A stretch of 52,268 nt of DNA, from assembly GCF_001766415.1 (NCBI RefSeq), contig NZ_MKXO01000010.1, positions 1 to 52,268 of the forward strand, in the 5' to 3' direction. Under the pieces are notes generated by a model. That model searched no databases. It saw nothing but the letters and a program-made list of their open reading frames with translations, and was not told the DNA's origin. Shown here piece after piece: positions 1-7,870 of the stretch; the stretch's first letter is position 1, and every line of letters starts with the position of its first letter. A program made the position numbers and the translations under genes. The stretch is from Exiguobacterium aurantiacum (GTDB lineage: Bacteria; Bacillota; Bacilli; Exiguobacteriales; Exiguobacteriaceae).

Positions 1-249
1 GTTCCTTGAAAACTGAAGATATAGGGTTGTGGCAGGAAGTTCGTCTGTCACGTAAAATCTTCAACGTTCACCTAGCGGATGACCGAAGTAGCGAAAACCA
101 AGCAAAGTAGGCATCAGCACTAAAGAAACGGACAAGGTCAACTTTCAACCGTCGGGACGACGGGGGTAGCCTGATCAGGTTCCGGCTGATAGGTCGGATA
201 ACTCAGGAATCCTCCACCGCTAAGCAAGGCGTAGGTGGGGGTAGTTCAA
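1..249 (+). mobile_element. Right end of an IS200/IS605 (IS1341-type) element
   Basis: The sequence has the look of the untranslated right end that follows tnpB in IS605-family elements: successive short hairpins ending in a GC-rich stem (211-218 pairs with 234-241) followed by TTCAA at 245-249. IS608 is known to be cut at TCAA on its right side, so the element would end at about 249. The transposase gene and left end would lie left of the window and cannot be seen. Family assignment is from remembered pattern, not a search. The first 20 bases also resemble the rRNA spacer seen at 52148-52165, which may be coincidence. Confidence 0.55.
100..249 (+). ncRNA. Omega-RNA-like fold at IS605 right end
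   Basis: In TnpB systems the element's 3' region is transcribed as a guide RNA whose guide is the DNA just outside the right end. Visible stems: CCGTCG/CGACGG at 149-154 and 158-163; CCTGA/TCAGG at 170-174 and 203-207 enclosing TCCG/CGGA at 181-184 and 195-198; and the terminal stem 211-218/234-241. By analogy the guide would begin at 250 and run about 16-20 bases into the interrupted gene. The 5' boundary is unknown, and no transcript evidence is available. It could be a decayed, inactive end. Confidence 0.45.
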
Positions 250-510
250 GAGAAGCAAGGGTTCACTGTCCAACACGAACCGGAGCTATTTGTCTCCGTT
301 TCGGGCTCGGCGCCCCCGCTCGAACACGTCGACGTCGTGGCACGGCTCTCCTTTGATGGGATCGCGGAAATCGTCTTTGAATTCACACCTGACTTGGCCG
401 ATGTCGAACGACGTGCGTCACGTGCACGTGACGGACAATGGATGATCCGTATGAGTGACGGCCACCTTTTCCCGGAAGGCTGTCGCTTCCCGAGTTTATC
501 GAAAGCATGA
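250..510 (+). pseudogene. 5'-truncated gene remnant next to IS end
   Basis: An open frame runs through the element end and continues for about 85 codons to a TGA at 508-510, with an acidic, protein-like composition (for example FEFTPDLADVE and a C-terminal FPEGCRFPSLSKA). There is no ATG until late in the frame and no ribosome binding site after the element, so it looks like the C-terminal part of a gene whose front was cut off by the insertion. I do not recognise the family. The GTG at 235 lies inside the terminal hairpin of the element and is unlikely to be a native start. Confidence 0.4.
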
Positions 511-553
511 AATAACGCGCCTTGCAACAGAGTCTGATGGTGCGAGCGTACTC

Positions 554-606
554 ATAAGAGAAGAGGACCGTTCCGACAATAGGTCAGAATGGTCCTCTTC
601 TCTTAT
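554..606. terminator. Long inverted repeat, shared terminator
   Basis: A perfect 16-bp stem (554-569 with 591-606) separates the rightward remnant from the leftward esterase gene, whose stop codon lies in its right arm. On the plus strand a run of seven T follows about 10 bases later. On the minus strand no clear T-run is seen. Confidence 0.6.
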
Positions 607-1553
607 CCAAGAATATTTTTTTGGTTCTCAAACGCTGTTTTTAAACAATGAGCCGCCTCTTTCACCGCCCGTTTCGCCTCTGGGACGAACGCATAGTAGT
701 TCGTGAAGCCGTGGATCAGCCCCCCGTAATTTTTATACGTCACCGGGACACCGAGGCTGATCAATTTGTTCGCATAAGCCCGACCGACGTCACGGAGCGG
801 GTCGTACTCGGCCGTCAGTAGTGTCGTCGCAGGCAGTTGTTCTAAGCGATCGGACAAAATTGGCGACGCATACGGATGTGTCAACTCATTTTCGTCATTA
901 AAATATTGCTGCTGGAACCAACGGATCAACCCTTCGTCAAGCAAGTAGCCGGTAGCGTAATCAATCAAAGATAACGGCAAGTTCTCTTCGGTCCCGGTCA
1001 CCGGGTAAAACAGGAGCTGATGAACGAGTGACGGCCCCCCGCGCTCACTCGTAATCAATGCGCTGACCGTGGCGAGCGTCCCGCCGGCACTGTCGCCGCC
1101 GACGGCGAGTCGTGACGCATCTACGTTTAATTCCGAAGCGTGTTCCCCGATCCAAACGAGTGCATCGTAAGCGTCTTCGACCGGGGCTGGAAATTTATGT
1201 TCCGGCGCGAGGCGATACCCGACCGAGATGACGGTACAGTCCGCCTCGTTCGCGAGGGTGCGGCAAATCGCATCGTGTGTCTCGATGCTGCCGGTGACGT
1301 AACCGCCGCCGTGATAGTAGACAAGTGCCGGGGCGGTCGTTGCTCCTGACCGATAAATCCGAATCGGGAGCGTACGCCCTGGGAGCGAGAGATCCAAGTC
1401 CTCGACTTCGTGAACGTGCTCTTTATGCTGGAACCTCGTCAGCACTGCATCTTCCTGTCGTCTTAACTCGAGTGGGTTCATTTGCTCATATGTGGGTGAC
1501 ATCTGATTTTTAAATTGATCCAAATAAAATTGAATCGTCGGATTGACTGGCAA
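603..1553 (-). CDS. Alpha/beta hydrolase, HSL-type (family IV) esterase
   Basis: A 316-residue cytoplasmic esterase/lipase of the hormone-sensitive-lipase family, expected to hydrolyse short-chain acyl esters. The oxyanion-hole motif HGGGY is at residues 81-85 and the nucleophile motif GDSAG at 153-157 (Ser155). The likely catalytic Asp is in EYDPLRD (Asp251) and the His in HGF (His281), so the triad is complete and the length is normal for the family. The start is TTG at 1553, placed 6 bases after AAGGGG; no better start is seen. It lies downstream of the PadR/HAAS genes on the same strand and may be read from them, though the natural substrate cannot be told. Confidence 0.88.
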   Translation of the reverse strand: MPVNPTIQFYLDQFKNQMSPTYEQMNPLELRRQEDAVLTRFQHKEHVHEVEDLDLSLPGRTLPIRIYRSGATTAPALVYYHGGGYVTGSIETHDAICRTLANEADCTVISVGYRLAPEHKFPAPVEDAYDALVWIGEHASELNVDASRLAVGGDSAGGTLATVSALITSERGGPSLVHQLLFYPVTGTEENLPLSLIDYATGYLLDEGLIRWFQQQYFNDENELTHPYASPILSDRLEQLPATTLLTAEYDPLRDVGRAYANKLISLGVPVTYKNYGGLIHGFTNYYAFVPEAKRAVKEAAHCLKTAFENQKNILG

Positions 1554-1611
1554 TGGGAACCCCTTCTTTCTCTATTGGCGTACAGTTTCCTATTCCCAGC
1601 CGAACCCGTCA

Positions 1612-1719
1612 TTAAGCAGACTCGCACACTTTTCGAAATTTAGAATGATAAAAGAATGCCAAGACGACACCGATAACGAACAAGACCGTCCAAGCGATGC
1701 CTAACAATCGAGCTAGCAT
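1612..1719 (-). CDS. Small single-span membrane protein (35 aa)
   Basis: A short frame of 35 residues with a hydrophobic stretch of about 20 (residues 4-24, LLGIAWTVLFVIGVVLAFFY) followed by a basic tail (HSKFRK). This is the layout of a one-pass small membrane protein. It starts 15 bases after the stop of the HAAS-domain gene and could be its operon partner. No good ribosome binding site is present directly before the ATG, and an in-frame stop abuts it, so translation may depend on coupling. No family recognised. Confidence 0.4.
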   Translation of the reverse strand: MLARLLGIAWTVLFVIGVVLAFFYHSKFRKVCESA

Positions 1720-1733
1720 CTATGACAAACGTC

Positions 1734-2495
1734 TTAGACTTCCTCCTGTTGATTCTTTTTCCACCAGACGAACATAACGATTCCCATGCCGACGAACAGA
1801 ACCATCATTGAGAAAATCAACTGTTGTTCAAGCGGCAGGCTCGTTTGCGCGAACACATATTGCGGCACAAACAGTAGAAGTGGAATAATCAGATTGATCC
1901 ACGTCTTCGTCCACACCGACACGATGACGAGTGTGAGCACTGCTAGCCCGAACAACACGAACTGCCCGACCGTCCCAAACGTGATCTTCGGTGTCTCAAC
2001 GAGCAGGTCGAAAGTCATCAAGCCTAGGAATAGCGTCATCGGCAATGCACCGAGCGCGGCATACGTCAACCCAGTTTTCATCTTGCCGCGAGACGAACCG
2101 GTCGACATCTTACGGAACACTTGTGTCACGGCGAGTAAAAGTATGACGGCGACGAGTGGGAAGCCGATCAGTTGGACCGTCGAGAACGTCATCTCTCCTT
2201 GAATAAAGTTTCCGATGATGATGTAGGCGAATACGCTCGGAATGATCATGCCGACAACTTTCACTACCCCTTTCACGTCAAACGCCATCTCGCTCCCGAG
2301 TTGGCGCATATACGCCTCAGGGCTCTGTCCGACGACATCGTCTACGCTTTTCCCTGCTCGCTCCGCTTCTTCTAAATGGTCTTTCAATTCTTCGGTCACG
2401 TCCTTCACTTCACGTTCTGATTTCCCACTCGACATGAGATAGACCGCCAAATCATCTAAAAAATCACGACTCTTTTTCGAAAGTTCCACGTTCAT
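1734..2495 (-). CDS. HAAS-domain integral membrane protein
   Basis: A 253-residue protein with a soluble, charged N-terminal HAAS/DUF1700-like domain (about residues 1-75, with KDHLEEAE and YMRQLGSEM) followed by five or six membrane spans and a short basic tail. Such proteins are regularly encoded next to PadR regulators and are thought to act as membrane partners or sensors, with unknown biochemical role. The start ATG is preceded by GGAGAGGGGA. Its first 32 bases overlap the end of the padR-like gene, so the two are almost certainly translated together. Confidence 0.75.
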   Translation of the reverse strand: MNVELSKKSRDFLDDLAVYLMSSGKSEREVKDVTEELKDHLEEAERAGKSVDDVVGQSPEAYMRQLGSEMAFDVKGVVKVVGMIIPSVFAYIIIGNFIQGEMTFSTVQLIGFPLVAVILLLAVTQVFRKMSTGSSRGKMKTGLTYAALGALPMTLFLGLMTFDLLVETPKITFGTVGQFVLFGLAVLTLVIVSVWTKTWINLIIPLLLFVPQYVFAQTSLPLEQQLIFSMMVLFVGMGIVMFVWWKKNQQEEV

Positions 2496-2817
2496 TCCCC
2501 TCTCCTAGTACGCGGTCGACACCGCTCGACACATCTGCCCAACGCTTCCGGAACGCCATTAATTCCTGTTCCCCAGCTTCCGTCAATACGTAATACTTTC
2601 GTTTCGGACCTCCTGAAGGCAGAGGTTTTTGAACCGTCTCGACCCATCCCTCTTTCTTCATCCGTAACAGAACCGGGTAGATACTGCCTTCGCTCACCAT
2701 CGTGAAACCGTACGCTTGAAGTTTCTCCGACATCTCATAGCCGTACGTCTCCCCTTTTGCGATGATGGCGAGCAGACATCCTTCGAGCAGACCTTTCAAC
2801 ATTTGACTCATTGCCAT
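2464..2817 (-). CDS. PadR-family transcriptional regulator
   Basis: A 117-residue winged-helix repressor. The N-terminal PadR core is clear: LLAIIAKGETYGYEMSEKL is the recognition region, then EGSIYPVLLRMKKEGWVET and GGPKRKYYVLTEAG form the wing. It is of the short PadR-s2 type. It probably controls its own operon, which includes the overlapping HAAS gene and perhaps the genes downstream. The ATG at 2817 follows an AGGG motif by 7 bases; two further ATGs lie within the next six codons, so the exact start is uncertain. Confidence 0.88.
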   Translation of the reverse strand: MAMSQMLKGLLEGCLLAIIAKGETYGYEMSEKLQAYGFTMVSEGSIYPVLLRMKKEGWVETVQKPLPSGGPKRKYYVLTEAGEQELMAFRKRWADVSSGVDRVLGEGNERGTFEKES

Positions 2818-2846
2818 AGCGCAACCCTGCTTCCCTTCAAACTAAC

Positions 2847-2859
2847 TTGTTATACACAA
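2847..2859. promoter_or_regulatory. Candidate PadR operator (TTGT-N5-ACAA)
   Basis: A short inverted repeat, TTGT and ACAA separated by five bases, lies 30 bases upstream of the padR-like gene in an AT-rich patch suitable for its promoter. PadR proteins usually repress themselves at such dyads. The half-sites are short, so chance is a real alternative. Confidence 0.3.
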
Positions 2860-2930
2860 TAGTAATGGATAAAGATACCAAAATCAACTAGTTTGTAAAG
2901 CAAGATAGTGCACATTCCAATGTTTAGTTT

Positions 2931-2958
2931 TTGACAAGAGGTGAATACTTCTTATGGT
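2931..2958 (+). promoter_or_regulatory. SigA promoter of the aldehyde dehydrogenase gene
   Basis: A perfect -35 TTGACA (2931-2936) and -10 TATGGT (2953-2958) with 16-bp spacing, 25 bases before the start codon of the dehydrogenase. Confidence 0.65.
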
Positions 2959-2983
2959 GAAGAAAAAATAAAGGAGTGTTGTT

Positions 2984-4441
2984 ATGCATACCGATTTTAC
3001 GAAGATGTACATTGACGGCCAGTGGGTAGACGGTTCGAGCGACAAGTCGATCGACAACGTCAACCCGTTCACGGACGAGAAGCTGTTCTCGATCCGGTCA
3101 GCAGACGAGTCCGATCTCGACAAGGCGTATCAGGTAGCTAAGGAAGCACAAGGCGAATGGGCGGTCATGCTGCCGCAAGAGCGCCGCGCCCTGATCGAGC
3201 GGTTCGCTGAACTGACGTTACACTATAAAGACGACATCATCGACTGGCTCGTGAAAGAGTCAGGCAGCACCCGCATCAAGGCAGAAGGCGAATTCGCTGC
3301 CTCGATGGCAATCATTAAAGAGGCGTCGACGTTCCCGTTCCGGATGGACGGTCTGATCAAACCATCGATCGTACCGAACAAAGAGAATCGGGTCTACCGG
3401 AAGCCGCTCGGCGTCATCGGCGTCATCAGCCCATGGAACTTCCCGTTCCATCTCGCGGTCCGTTCGATCGTCTCGGCGCTCGCGACCGGCAACACCGTCG
3501 TCGTCAAACCAGCGACGGCGACACCGGTCACAGGCGGGCTCCTGTTCGCTTCATTGTTTGAAGAAGCCGGGCTTCCGAAAGGCGTCTTAAATATCGTCGT
3601 CGGTCGCGGCTCTGAGATTGGCGATGCCATCGTCGAACACCCGATCCCAAAACTCATCTCGTTCACGGGATCGACCGAGGTCGGGAAAGGCATTGCCGAG
3701 AAGGCCGGACGTTTGTTGAAGAAGACCGCGCTTGAACTTGGTGGCAACAACGTCTTCGTCGTCCTAGACGATGCTGATATCGACCGCGCTGTCGAGTCGG
3801 CCGTCTACAGCAAGTTCTTCCATCAAGGTCAGATCTGTATGTCGACGAACCGGATTCTCGTCGCCGAATCGATTCATGACACGTTCCTCGAACGGTTTAA
3901 CGAACGCGTCCGCGGTCTTAAATTCGGAAATCCGAATGAAGCCGATACACAGGTCGGACCACTCATCGACCATGATCAAATCGATCGTATCCTCGACCAA
4001 ATCGATCAGACGGTCGACGCCGGGGCGACGCTCCACGTCGGTGGCAAAGCGAACGGCAACGTGCTCGAGCCGACGGTCCTTAGCGGTGTCACGAACGACA
4101 TGCCGCTCGCCAAAAATGAGATCTTCGGACCGGTCGCCGTCATCTTGTCATTCAAAGACGACGAAGAAGCGCTCCATATCTCGAACGAACTCCCATATGG
4201 TCTTAGCGGCGCCGTCCACGGTTCGATTTACCGGGCGACCGAGTTTGCTCGCCGCGTCGAGACCGGGATGATCCACATCAACGACCAATCGGTGAATGAC
4301 GAGCCGCACTTACCGTTCGGCGGTGAGAAAGACTCAGGGCTCGGCCGCTTCAACGGCGAATGGGTGCTCGAGGAGTTCACGACGCTCCAATGGGTATCTG
4401 TCATGCATGAACGCCGTGAATACAAGCCGTTCTTCTCGTAA
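2984..4441 (+). CDS. NAD(P)-dependent aldehyde dehydrogenase
   Basis: A full-length 485-residue cytoplasmic member of the ALDH superfamily, oxidising an aldehyde to the acid with NAD(P)+. Key residues are all visible: Asn152 in WNFPF, Lys175 in VVVKPA, the cofactor motif FTGSTEVG near 227-234, general base Glu251 in LELGGNN, and nucleophile Cys285 in GQICMS. The overall sequence fits the benzaldehyde/vanillin dehydrogenase-like branch (B. subtilis YfmT type), but substrate cannot be fixed from sequence. The ATG has AAAGGAGTG upstream. The gene stands alone between its own promoter and a strong bidirectional terminator. Confidence 0.9.
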   Translation: MHTDFTKMYIDGQWVDGSSDKSIDNVNPFTDEKLFSIRSADESDLDKAYQVAKEAQGEWAVMLPQERRALIERFAELTLHYKDDIIDWLVKESGSTRIKAEGEFAASMAIIKEASTFPFRMDGLIKPSIVPNKENRVYRKPLGVIGVISPWNFPFHLAVRSIVSALATGNTVVVKPATATPVTGGLLFASLFEEAGLPKGVLNIVVGRGSEIGDAIVEHPIPKLISFTGSTEVGKGIAEKAGRLLKKTALELGGNNVFVVLDDADIDRAVESAVYSKFFHQGQICMSTNRILVAESIHDTFLERFNERVRGLKFGNPNEADTQVGPLIDHDQIDRILDQIDQTVDAGATLHVGGKANGNVLEPTVLSGVTNDMPLAKNEIFGPVAVILSFKDDEEALHISNELPYGLSGAVHGSIYRATEFARRVETGMIHINDQSVNDEPHLPFGGEKDSGLGRFNGEWVLEEFTTLQWVSVMHERREYKPFFS

Positions 4442-4444
4442 TAC

Positions 4445-4482
4445 AAAAAACTGTTTCGGTCCGTGGACCGAAACAGTTTTTT
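4445..4482. terminator. Bidirectional terminator
   Basis: An AACTGTTTCGGTCC stem with its complement, flanked by A-runs and T-runs, sits between two convergent genes (dehydrogenase and YjdM). Confidence 0.85.
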
Positions 4483-4820
4483 CATAGTTTCTTGACAAAT
4501 TCTGACTTGAGCTTCATCGCGCCGAACCCATCGATTTTGCAATCGATATCGTGATCACCGTCGACGAGGCGGATACTTTTCACTTTCGTCCCTTGTTTGA
4601 CGACGAGTGACGTACCTTTCACTTTCAAGTCTTTGATGACCGTGACCGCATCTCCATCTTGGAGCACGTTCCCGTTCGCGTCTTTAACCTCAGCGTCGGC
4701 CTCGGCCTCGGCCGCCTCGCTCGGTGACCACTCGTAAGCACATTCCGGGCAGACGAGCAAAGCGCCATCTTCATAGACGTAGGCCGACTGACATTTTGGG
4801 CAATTCGGTAGTTCTGTCAT
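4482..4820 (-). CDS. yjdM: Zinc-ribbon protein of the YjdM/PhnA family
   Basis: A 112-residue protein with an N-terminal zinc ribbon (NCPKCQSAY then [10 protein letters not shown], two CxxC pairs) and the conserved C-terminal PhnA domain ([17 protein letters not shown]...[11 protein letters not shown]). The family is named from its neighbourhood to phosphonate genes in Escherichia coli, but a direct role in phosphonate use is not established. The open frame extends further upstream, but ATG 4820 has GGAGG seven bases before it and begins at the family's usual N-terminus ([10 protein letters not shown]). An acidic AEAEADAE linker joins the two domains. Confidence 0.87.
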   Translation of the reverse strand: MTELPNCPKCQSAYVYEDGALLVCPECAYEWSPSEAAEAEADAEVKDANGNVLQDGDAVTVIKDLKVKGTSLVVKQGTKVKSIRLVDGDHDIDCKIDGFGAMKLKSEFVKKL

Positions 4821-4886
4821 CTTGATTCCTCCATTCGATTCACTGTTGCCAGTATACCGTATTTCAGAAATGTCGATAGACAACAT

Positions 4887-5399
4887 TTAGCCTTCTTGCG
4901 GTGTTTCGGGACCTGTCAAATCCAATTGATAAAATGACAAGTCGAGCCATTTTCCAAATTTGTAGCCGGCTCGTTTGATCGTCCCTGAATGAACGAAGCC
5001 CAATTTTTCATGCGCTTTGATACTCGCGATGTTGGCAGCATCGATTCCGCCAATCATCGTCTTATAGTTACGCGCTTCCGCGATGCGGATGATTTCACGA
5101 AGCAACTTGTTGCCGACACCTTTGCCGCGATAGCCCGGATGAACGTAGACAGAGTGTTCAATCGTGTAATGGTAGGCTGGCCATGGACGGAACGGGCCAA
5201 ACGTGGCGAAACCCATGACGACGTCGCCGTCTTGCCAGACGATGACGGGGTGTCCGGACGCTTTTTTATCTTCATACCAGGCGACTCGATTTTGAAGCGT
5301 CACCGGTTCATAGTGATAGACGGCAGTACTGTTGACGATGGCGTCATTGTAAATATGTAAGATGGCTTGAAGGTCGTCACGACGGCAATTACGGATCAT
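4887..5399 (-). CDS. GNAT N-acetyltransferase, phosphinothricin-acetyltransferase-like
   Basis: A 170-residue GNAT enzyme of the PAT/MnaT group (B. subtilis YwnH type), which acetylates the amino group of small amino-acid-like compounds using acetyl-CoA. The acetyl-CoA loop is HPGYRGKGVGNKLL, and NIASIKAHEKLGF is the downstream conserved block. WPAYHYTIEHSVYV is typical of this group. The frame is open for 56 more codons upstream, but family members begin at MIRNCRRDD, so ATG 5399 is chosen; ATG 5429 is an alternative. Confidence 0.82.
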   Translation of the reverse strand: MIRNCRRDDLQAILHIYNDAIVNSTAVYHYEPVTLQNRVAWYEDKKASGHPVIVWQDGDVVMGFATFGPFRPWPAYHYTIEHSVYVHPGYRGKGVGNKLLREIIRIAEARNYKTMIGGIDAANIASIKAHEKLGFVHSGTIKRAGYKFGKWLDLSFYQLDLTGPETPQEG

Positions 5400-5475
5400 A
5401 CATACACCACTTTCATGAGTTTTCTTCATTATACGTATCTCACTCTCAAAACACACGTCGCGACGCATTTTCCAC

Positions 5476-5503
5476 AAAAAAAGGTCAGCCGCGTCGACTG
5501 ACC
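5476..5503 (-). terminator. Rho-independent terminator
   Basis: GGTCAG/CTGACC stem with a T7 run on the minus strand, just after the stop of the copper four-helix-bundle gene. Confidence 0.8.
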
Positions 5504-5512
5504 GTATTCCGC

Positions 5513-5842
5513 TCAAGCTGCTAAGCGGTCGCACATCGAAGCGCATTCGAAGCAAACGCGCGCACACTCTTGGCAGTGCTCGTGCTTATGTTTTTCGCAC
5601 TCTTGGGCGCACGCCTTACACATGACCGCACAAGCCCGTGCGAGTTCGGGCACGAACGCCGAATCCCGTGTCATCGCCTCGGCGAGGAACGAGCACATAG
5701 CGGCACATTCGCGGTCGAGCCGGATGCAATCGACCATCATCTTCACATCGCGCTCTTCAAGACACGATTCAAGACAGTAGTTACACGTCTCCACACAGTC
5801 ATGCAACGTTTCGAGTTCATTCGCATAAATTCGGTGAGCCAT
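5513..5842 (-). CDS. Four-helix-bundle copper-binding protein
   Basis: A 109-residue cysteine-rich helical protein (DUF326/Csp-like, B. subtilis YhjQ type) that probably binds several Cu(I) ions inside a four-helix bundle. Cysteines are spaced along helices: CVETCNYCLESC, CIRLDRECAAMC, CAVMCKACAQEC, then a His-rich KHKHEHC segment and CARVCFECASMC. No signal peptide is seen, so it is likely cytosolic, like Csp3. The ATG 5842 has AAAGGAGG eight bases before it; the nine codons further upstream have no comparable site. It stands alone with its own terminator. Confidence 0.85.
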   Translation of the reverse strand: MAHRIYANELETLHDCVETCNYCLESCLEERDVKMMVDCIRLDRECAAMCSFLAEAMTRDSAFVPELARACAVMCKACAQECEKHKHEHCQECARVCFECASMCDRLAA

Positions 5843-5923
5843 TCGGACGTCCTCCTTTTTAAGTGACACGACAACGATACGTTACTGTTGTTCCCTAATC
5901 GCCAAAAGAAAAACGACCTTCGA

Positions 5924-6535
5924 CTAACGTCTCGGATCGTTGACAAACGTGCGGTATAAATAGGCGATGCCGTTCAACAGCCGCTCGGAATATCGTTTCG
6001 GCACGAAGCGGAGCCGGTAGAGCCGATACATCCGTTTCAAGTCTTCCCATTGATGGTCGATATGTTGCCCTTGCCGGAACCGGGCCAAATCGATCAAATA
6101 GATGCGGCCTTGCGGACTGAGGATGATGTTGCGCAAATGTACGTCTGACGGGGTAAGTCCAAGCTGCCGCGCTTTAATCAGCGCCTCGTCGACTTGCTCG
6201 ATGTACGCCGCATCAATCCAAATCCCTTCGGTCAAACACTCAAACAGCGTCTTACCTTCGATATAATCGATGACGATATAGTTCGGCCCGACTTCGTACA
6301 AATATGGGAACTGGGGCAGCCCTTCGAGCGTACGATAAATCACGGCTTCTTCCGCTGCGATTTGAGTATAGCCCGGGAAGAACACTTTGATGACGAGTTG
6401 CGTGTCTTTCACGCGAAATACGGCGGCGCTCCGTCCGATCCCATGCAGCTCGAGGTCTTGGTGATAAGCGGTGGCACGCGTCTCGTGAACGTCTTGTTCG
6501 AACGACACGTCCGCATAAATTTCATAACGATTCAT
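5924..6535 (-). CDS. Small protein-kinase-like protein (YrzF type)
   Basis: A 203-residue protein with a compact kinase fold. Visible are the ATP-lysine in LVIKVFF, a helix-C-like Glu (AAEEAVIYRTLE), a hinge region (YIVIDYIEGKTLFE), a catalytic loop PSDVHLRNIIL in place of HRDxxxxN, and LIDLARF in place of DFG. It matches the short YrzF-like kinases of Bacilli, whose substrates are not known to me. The C-terminal lobe is truncated compared with full Ser/Thr kinases, which is normal for this group. The ATG has AGAGGAG upstream. Confidence 0.75.
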   Translation of the reverse strand: MNRYEIYADVSFEQDVHETRATAYHQDLELHGIGRSAAVFRVKDTQLVIKVFFPGYTQIAAEEAVIYRTLEGLPQFPYLYEVGPNYIVIDYIEGKTLFECLTEGIWIDAAYIEQVDEALIKARQLGLTPSDVHLRNIILSPQGRIYLIDLARFRQGQHIDHQWEDLKRMYRLYRLRFVPKRYSERLLNGIAYLYRTFVNDPRR

Positions 6536-6626
6536 GAAGAACTCCTCTTTCTGTTTGTCTCTCGTCTATCATAACGGATTCCGTCACGATTGACCCTGTT
6601 TCAGCATCCCTGCTCGCGCGCAGAAA

Positions 6627-6655
6627 GTGACGATGTTGGACAATACCCGTATAAT
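6627..6655 (+). promoter_or_regulatory. SigA promoter of the aldo/keto reductase gene
   Basis: A perfect -10 TATAAT at 6650-6655 and a -35 GTGACG at 6627-6632 with 17-bp spacing, 31 bases before the start codon. Confidence 0.6.
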
Positions 6656-6686
6656 GAAAGCGACAGACAATTAGGAGGAATCGATT

Positions 6687-7583
6687 ATGCAACGAATCGC
6701 ACTAACGGAAGACTTATCGTTCTCACGCATCATCCACGGAATGTGGCGTCTCGCCGAATGGGAGATGAGCCCACAGGAGCGTCTCACGTTCATCGAGCAA
6801 TGTATCGAGCTCGGCATCACGACGTTCGATCACGCCGACATTTATGGCGGGTATACGTGTGAAGGATTATTCGGAGAGGCGTTGCGCCTCAAACCTTCGC
6901 TTCGTGACCAAATCGAAATCGTGACGAAGACGGGCATCAAATTGACCGGCTCATTCAACCCCGGCCAAACGCTCAATCATTACGACACGACGAAAGCACA
7001 TATCATCAGCCAAACCGAACGTTCTTTGAGCGAGCTCGGGATTGACCAGATTGATACACTTTTGATCCATCGTCCCGACCCGCTCATGGATCCAGATGAA
7101 GTCGCCGAGGCGTTCATCACGTTGCAACAGAGCGGAAAAGTTCGGACGTTCGGCGTCTCGAACCACGCACCGTCGACACAGCAACTGCTGCAGTCACGGT
7201 TACCGTTCAAACTCGTGACGAACCAGCTCGAGCTCTCGCCGATGCAGTTGAAACATTTCGAAGATGGTTCTGTCGACCTATGTCACGAAAAGCGGATGCC
7301 GCTCATGGCCTGGAGCCCGCTCGCCGGAGGCCAGTTGTTCTCTGCAGACGACTACGCGCCACTTCGTGAAAAGCTTGAAGAGATCCGCGTCCGTCATGAC
7401 GCTAGCGGTATCGATTCAATCGTCTATGCTTGGTTGCTCAAACATCCGGTCAATATCATGCCGATCATCGGCTCTGGGAAAATTGAACGAGTCCGCACTG
7501 GCGTCGACGCACTTGAAATTGAGCTCAGCCGTGAAGAATGGTTCGAAATTTTGAAAGCTTCACGCGGTCGCGACGTCGACTAA
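6687..7583 (+). CDS. Aldo/keto reductase (YdhF-like)
   Basis: A 298-residue NADPH-dependent oxidoreductase with a TIM-barrel fold, reducing aldehydes or ketones. The catalytic tetrad is visible: Asp and Tyr in FDHADIYGGY, Lys in VTKTGIK, His in LLIHRPDPL. The cofactor-binding end carries IIGSGKIERV. It resembles E. coli and B. subtilis YdhF; substrate unknown. Strong site TAGGAGG before the ATG. It is transcribed alone. Confidence 0.88.
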   Translation: MQRIALTEDLSFSRIIHGMWRLAEWEMSPQERLTFIEQCIELGITTFDHADIYGGYTCEGLFGEALRLKPSLRDQIEIVTKTGIKLTGSFNPGQTLNHYDTTKAHIISQTERSLSELGIDQIDTLLIHRPDPLMDPDEVAEAFITLQQSGKVRTFGVSNHAPSTQQLLQSRLPFKLVTNQLELSPMQLKHFEDGSVDLCHEKRMPLMAWSPLAGGQLFSADDYAPLREKLEEIRVRHDASGIDSIVYAWLLKHPVNIMPIIGSGKIERVRTGVDALEIELSREEWFEILKASRGRDVD

Positions 7584-7870
7584 AGGAATATAAAAACCAA
7601 TAAATACCTATAAAACCCATACTACATTTCAACGTTTTCCGTCTGTTTTTTAGCAATGACGCTATATCAAGGTTCATTCGTCAAAAATCGACAACATTCA
7701 AATCGAGAAATTCCATTTCTTATCCATAAGTGTAAACCAGACCCGCTCAGTTCAAGTCGAGCGGGTTTTTCGCTTTTTTATTAAAAAAACACATTAGTTT
7801 TCCTAAGACTAAAGTCACAAAAAATTGGTGCTAAAATGATGAAAGTTATTCATCGAAGGAGTGCACCGCT
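7584..7870. other. AT-rich intergenic region
   Basis: About 290 bases without a gene. It holds the terminator at 7740-7771 and, further right, the likely start region of the lipoprotein gene (a TAAAAT -10-like box at 7832-7837 with a poor -35). No other structure was found. Confidence 0.5.
7740..7771 (+). terminator. Rho-independent terminator
   Basis: CCCGCTC/GAGCGGG stem followed by TTTTT, 160 bases after the aldo/keto reductase. Confidence 0.75.

Noticed and set aside
1-20. Start of the window as part of an rRNA operon spacer
   Set aside because: It resembles the 5S-23S spacer at 52148-52165 over about 20 bases, but no rRNA gene follows; the IS605 right-end reading explains the next 230 bases better.
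246-527. Minus-strand 93-codon ORF over the gene remnant
   Set aside because: Ser/Arg/Thr-rich composition typical of an antisense shadow; no ribosome binding site, and the plus frame is more protein-like.
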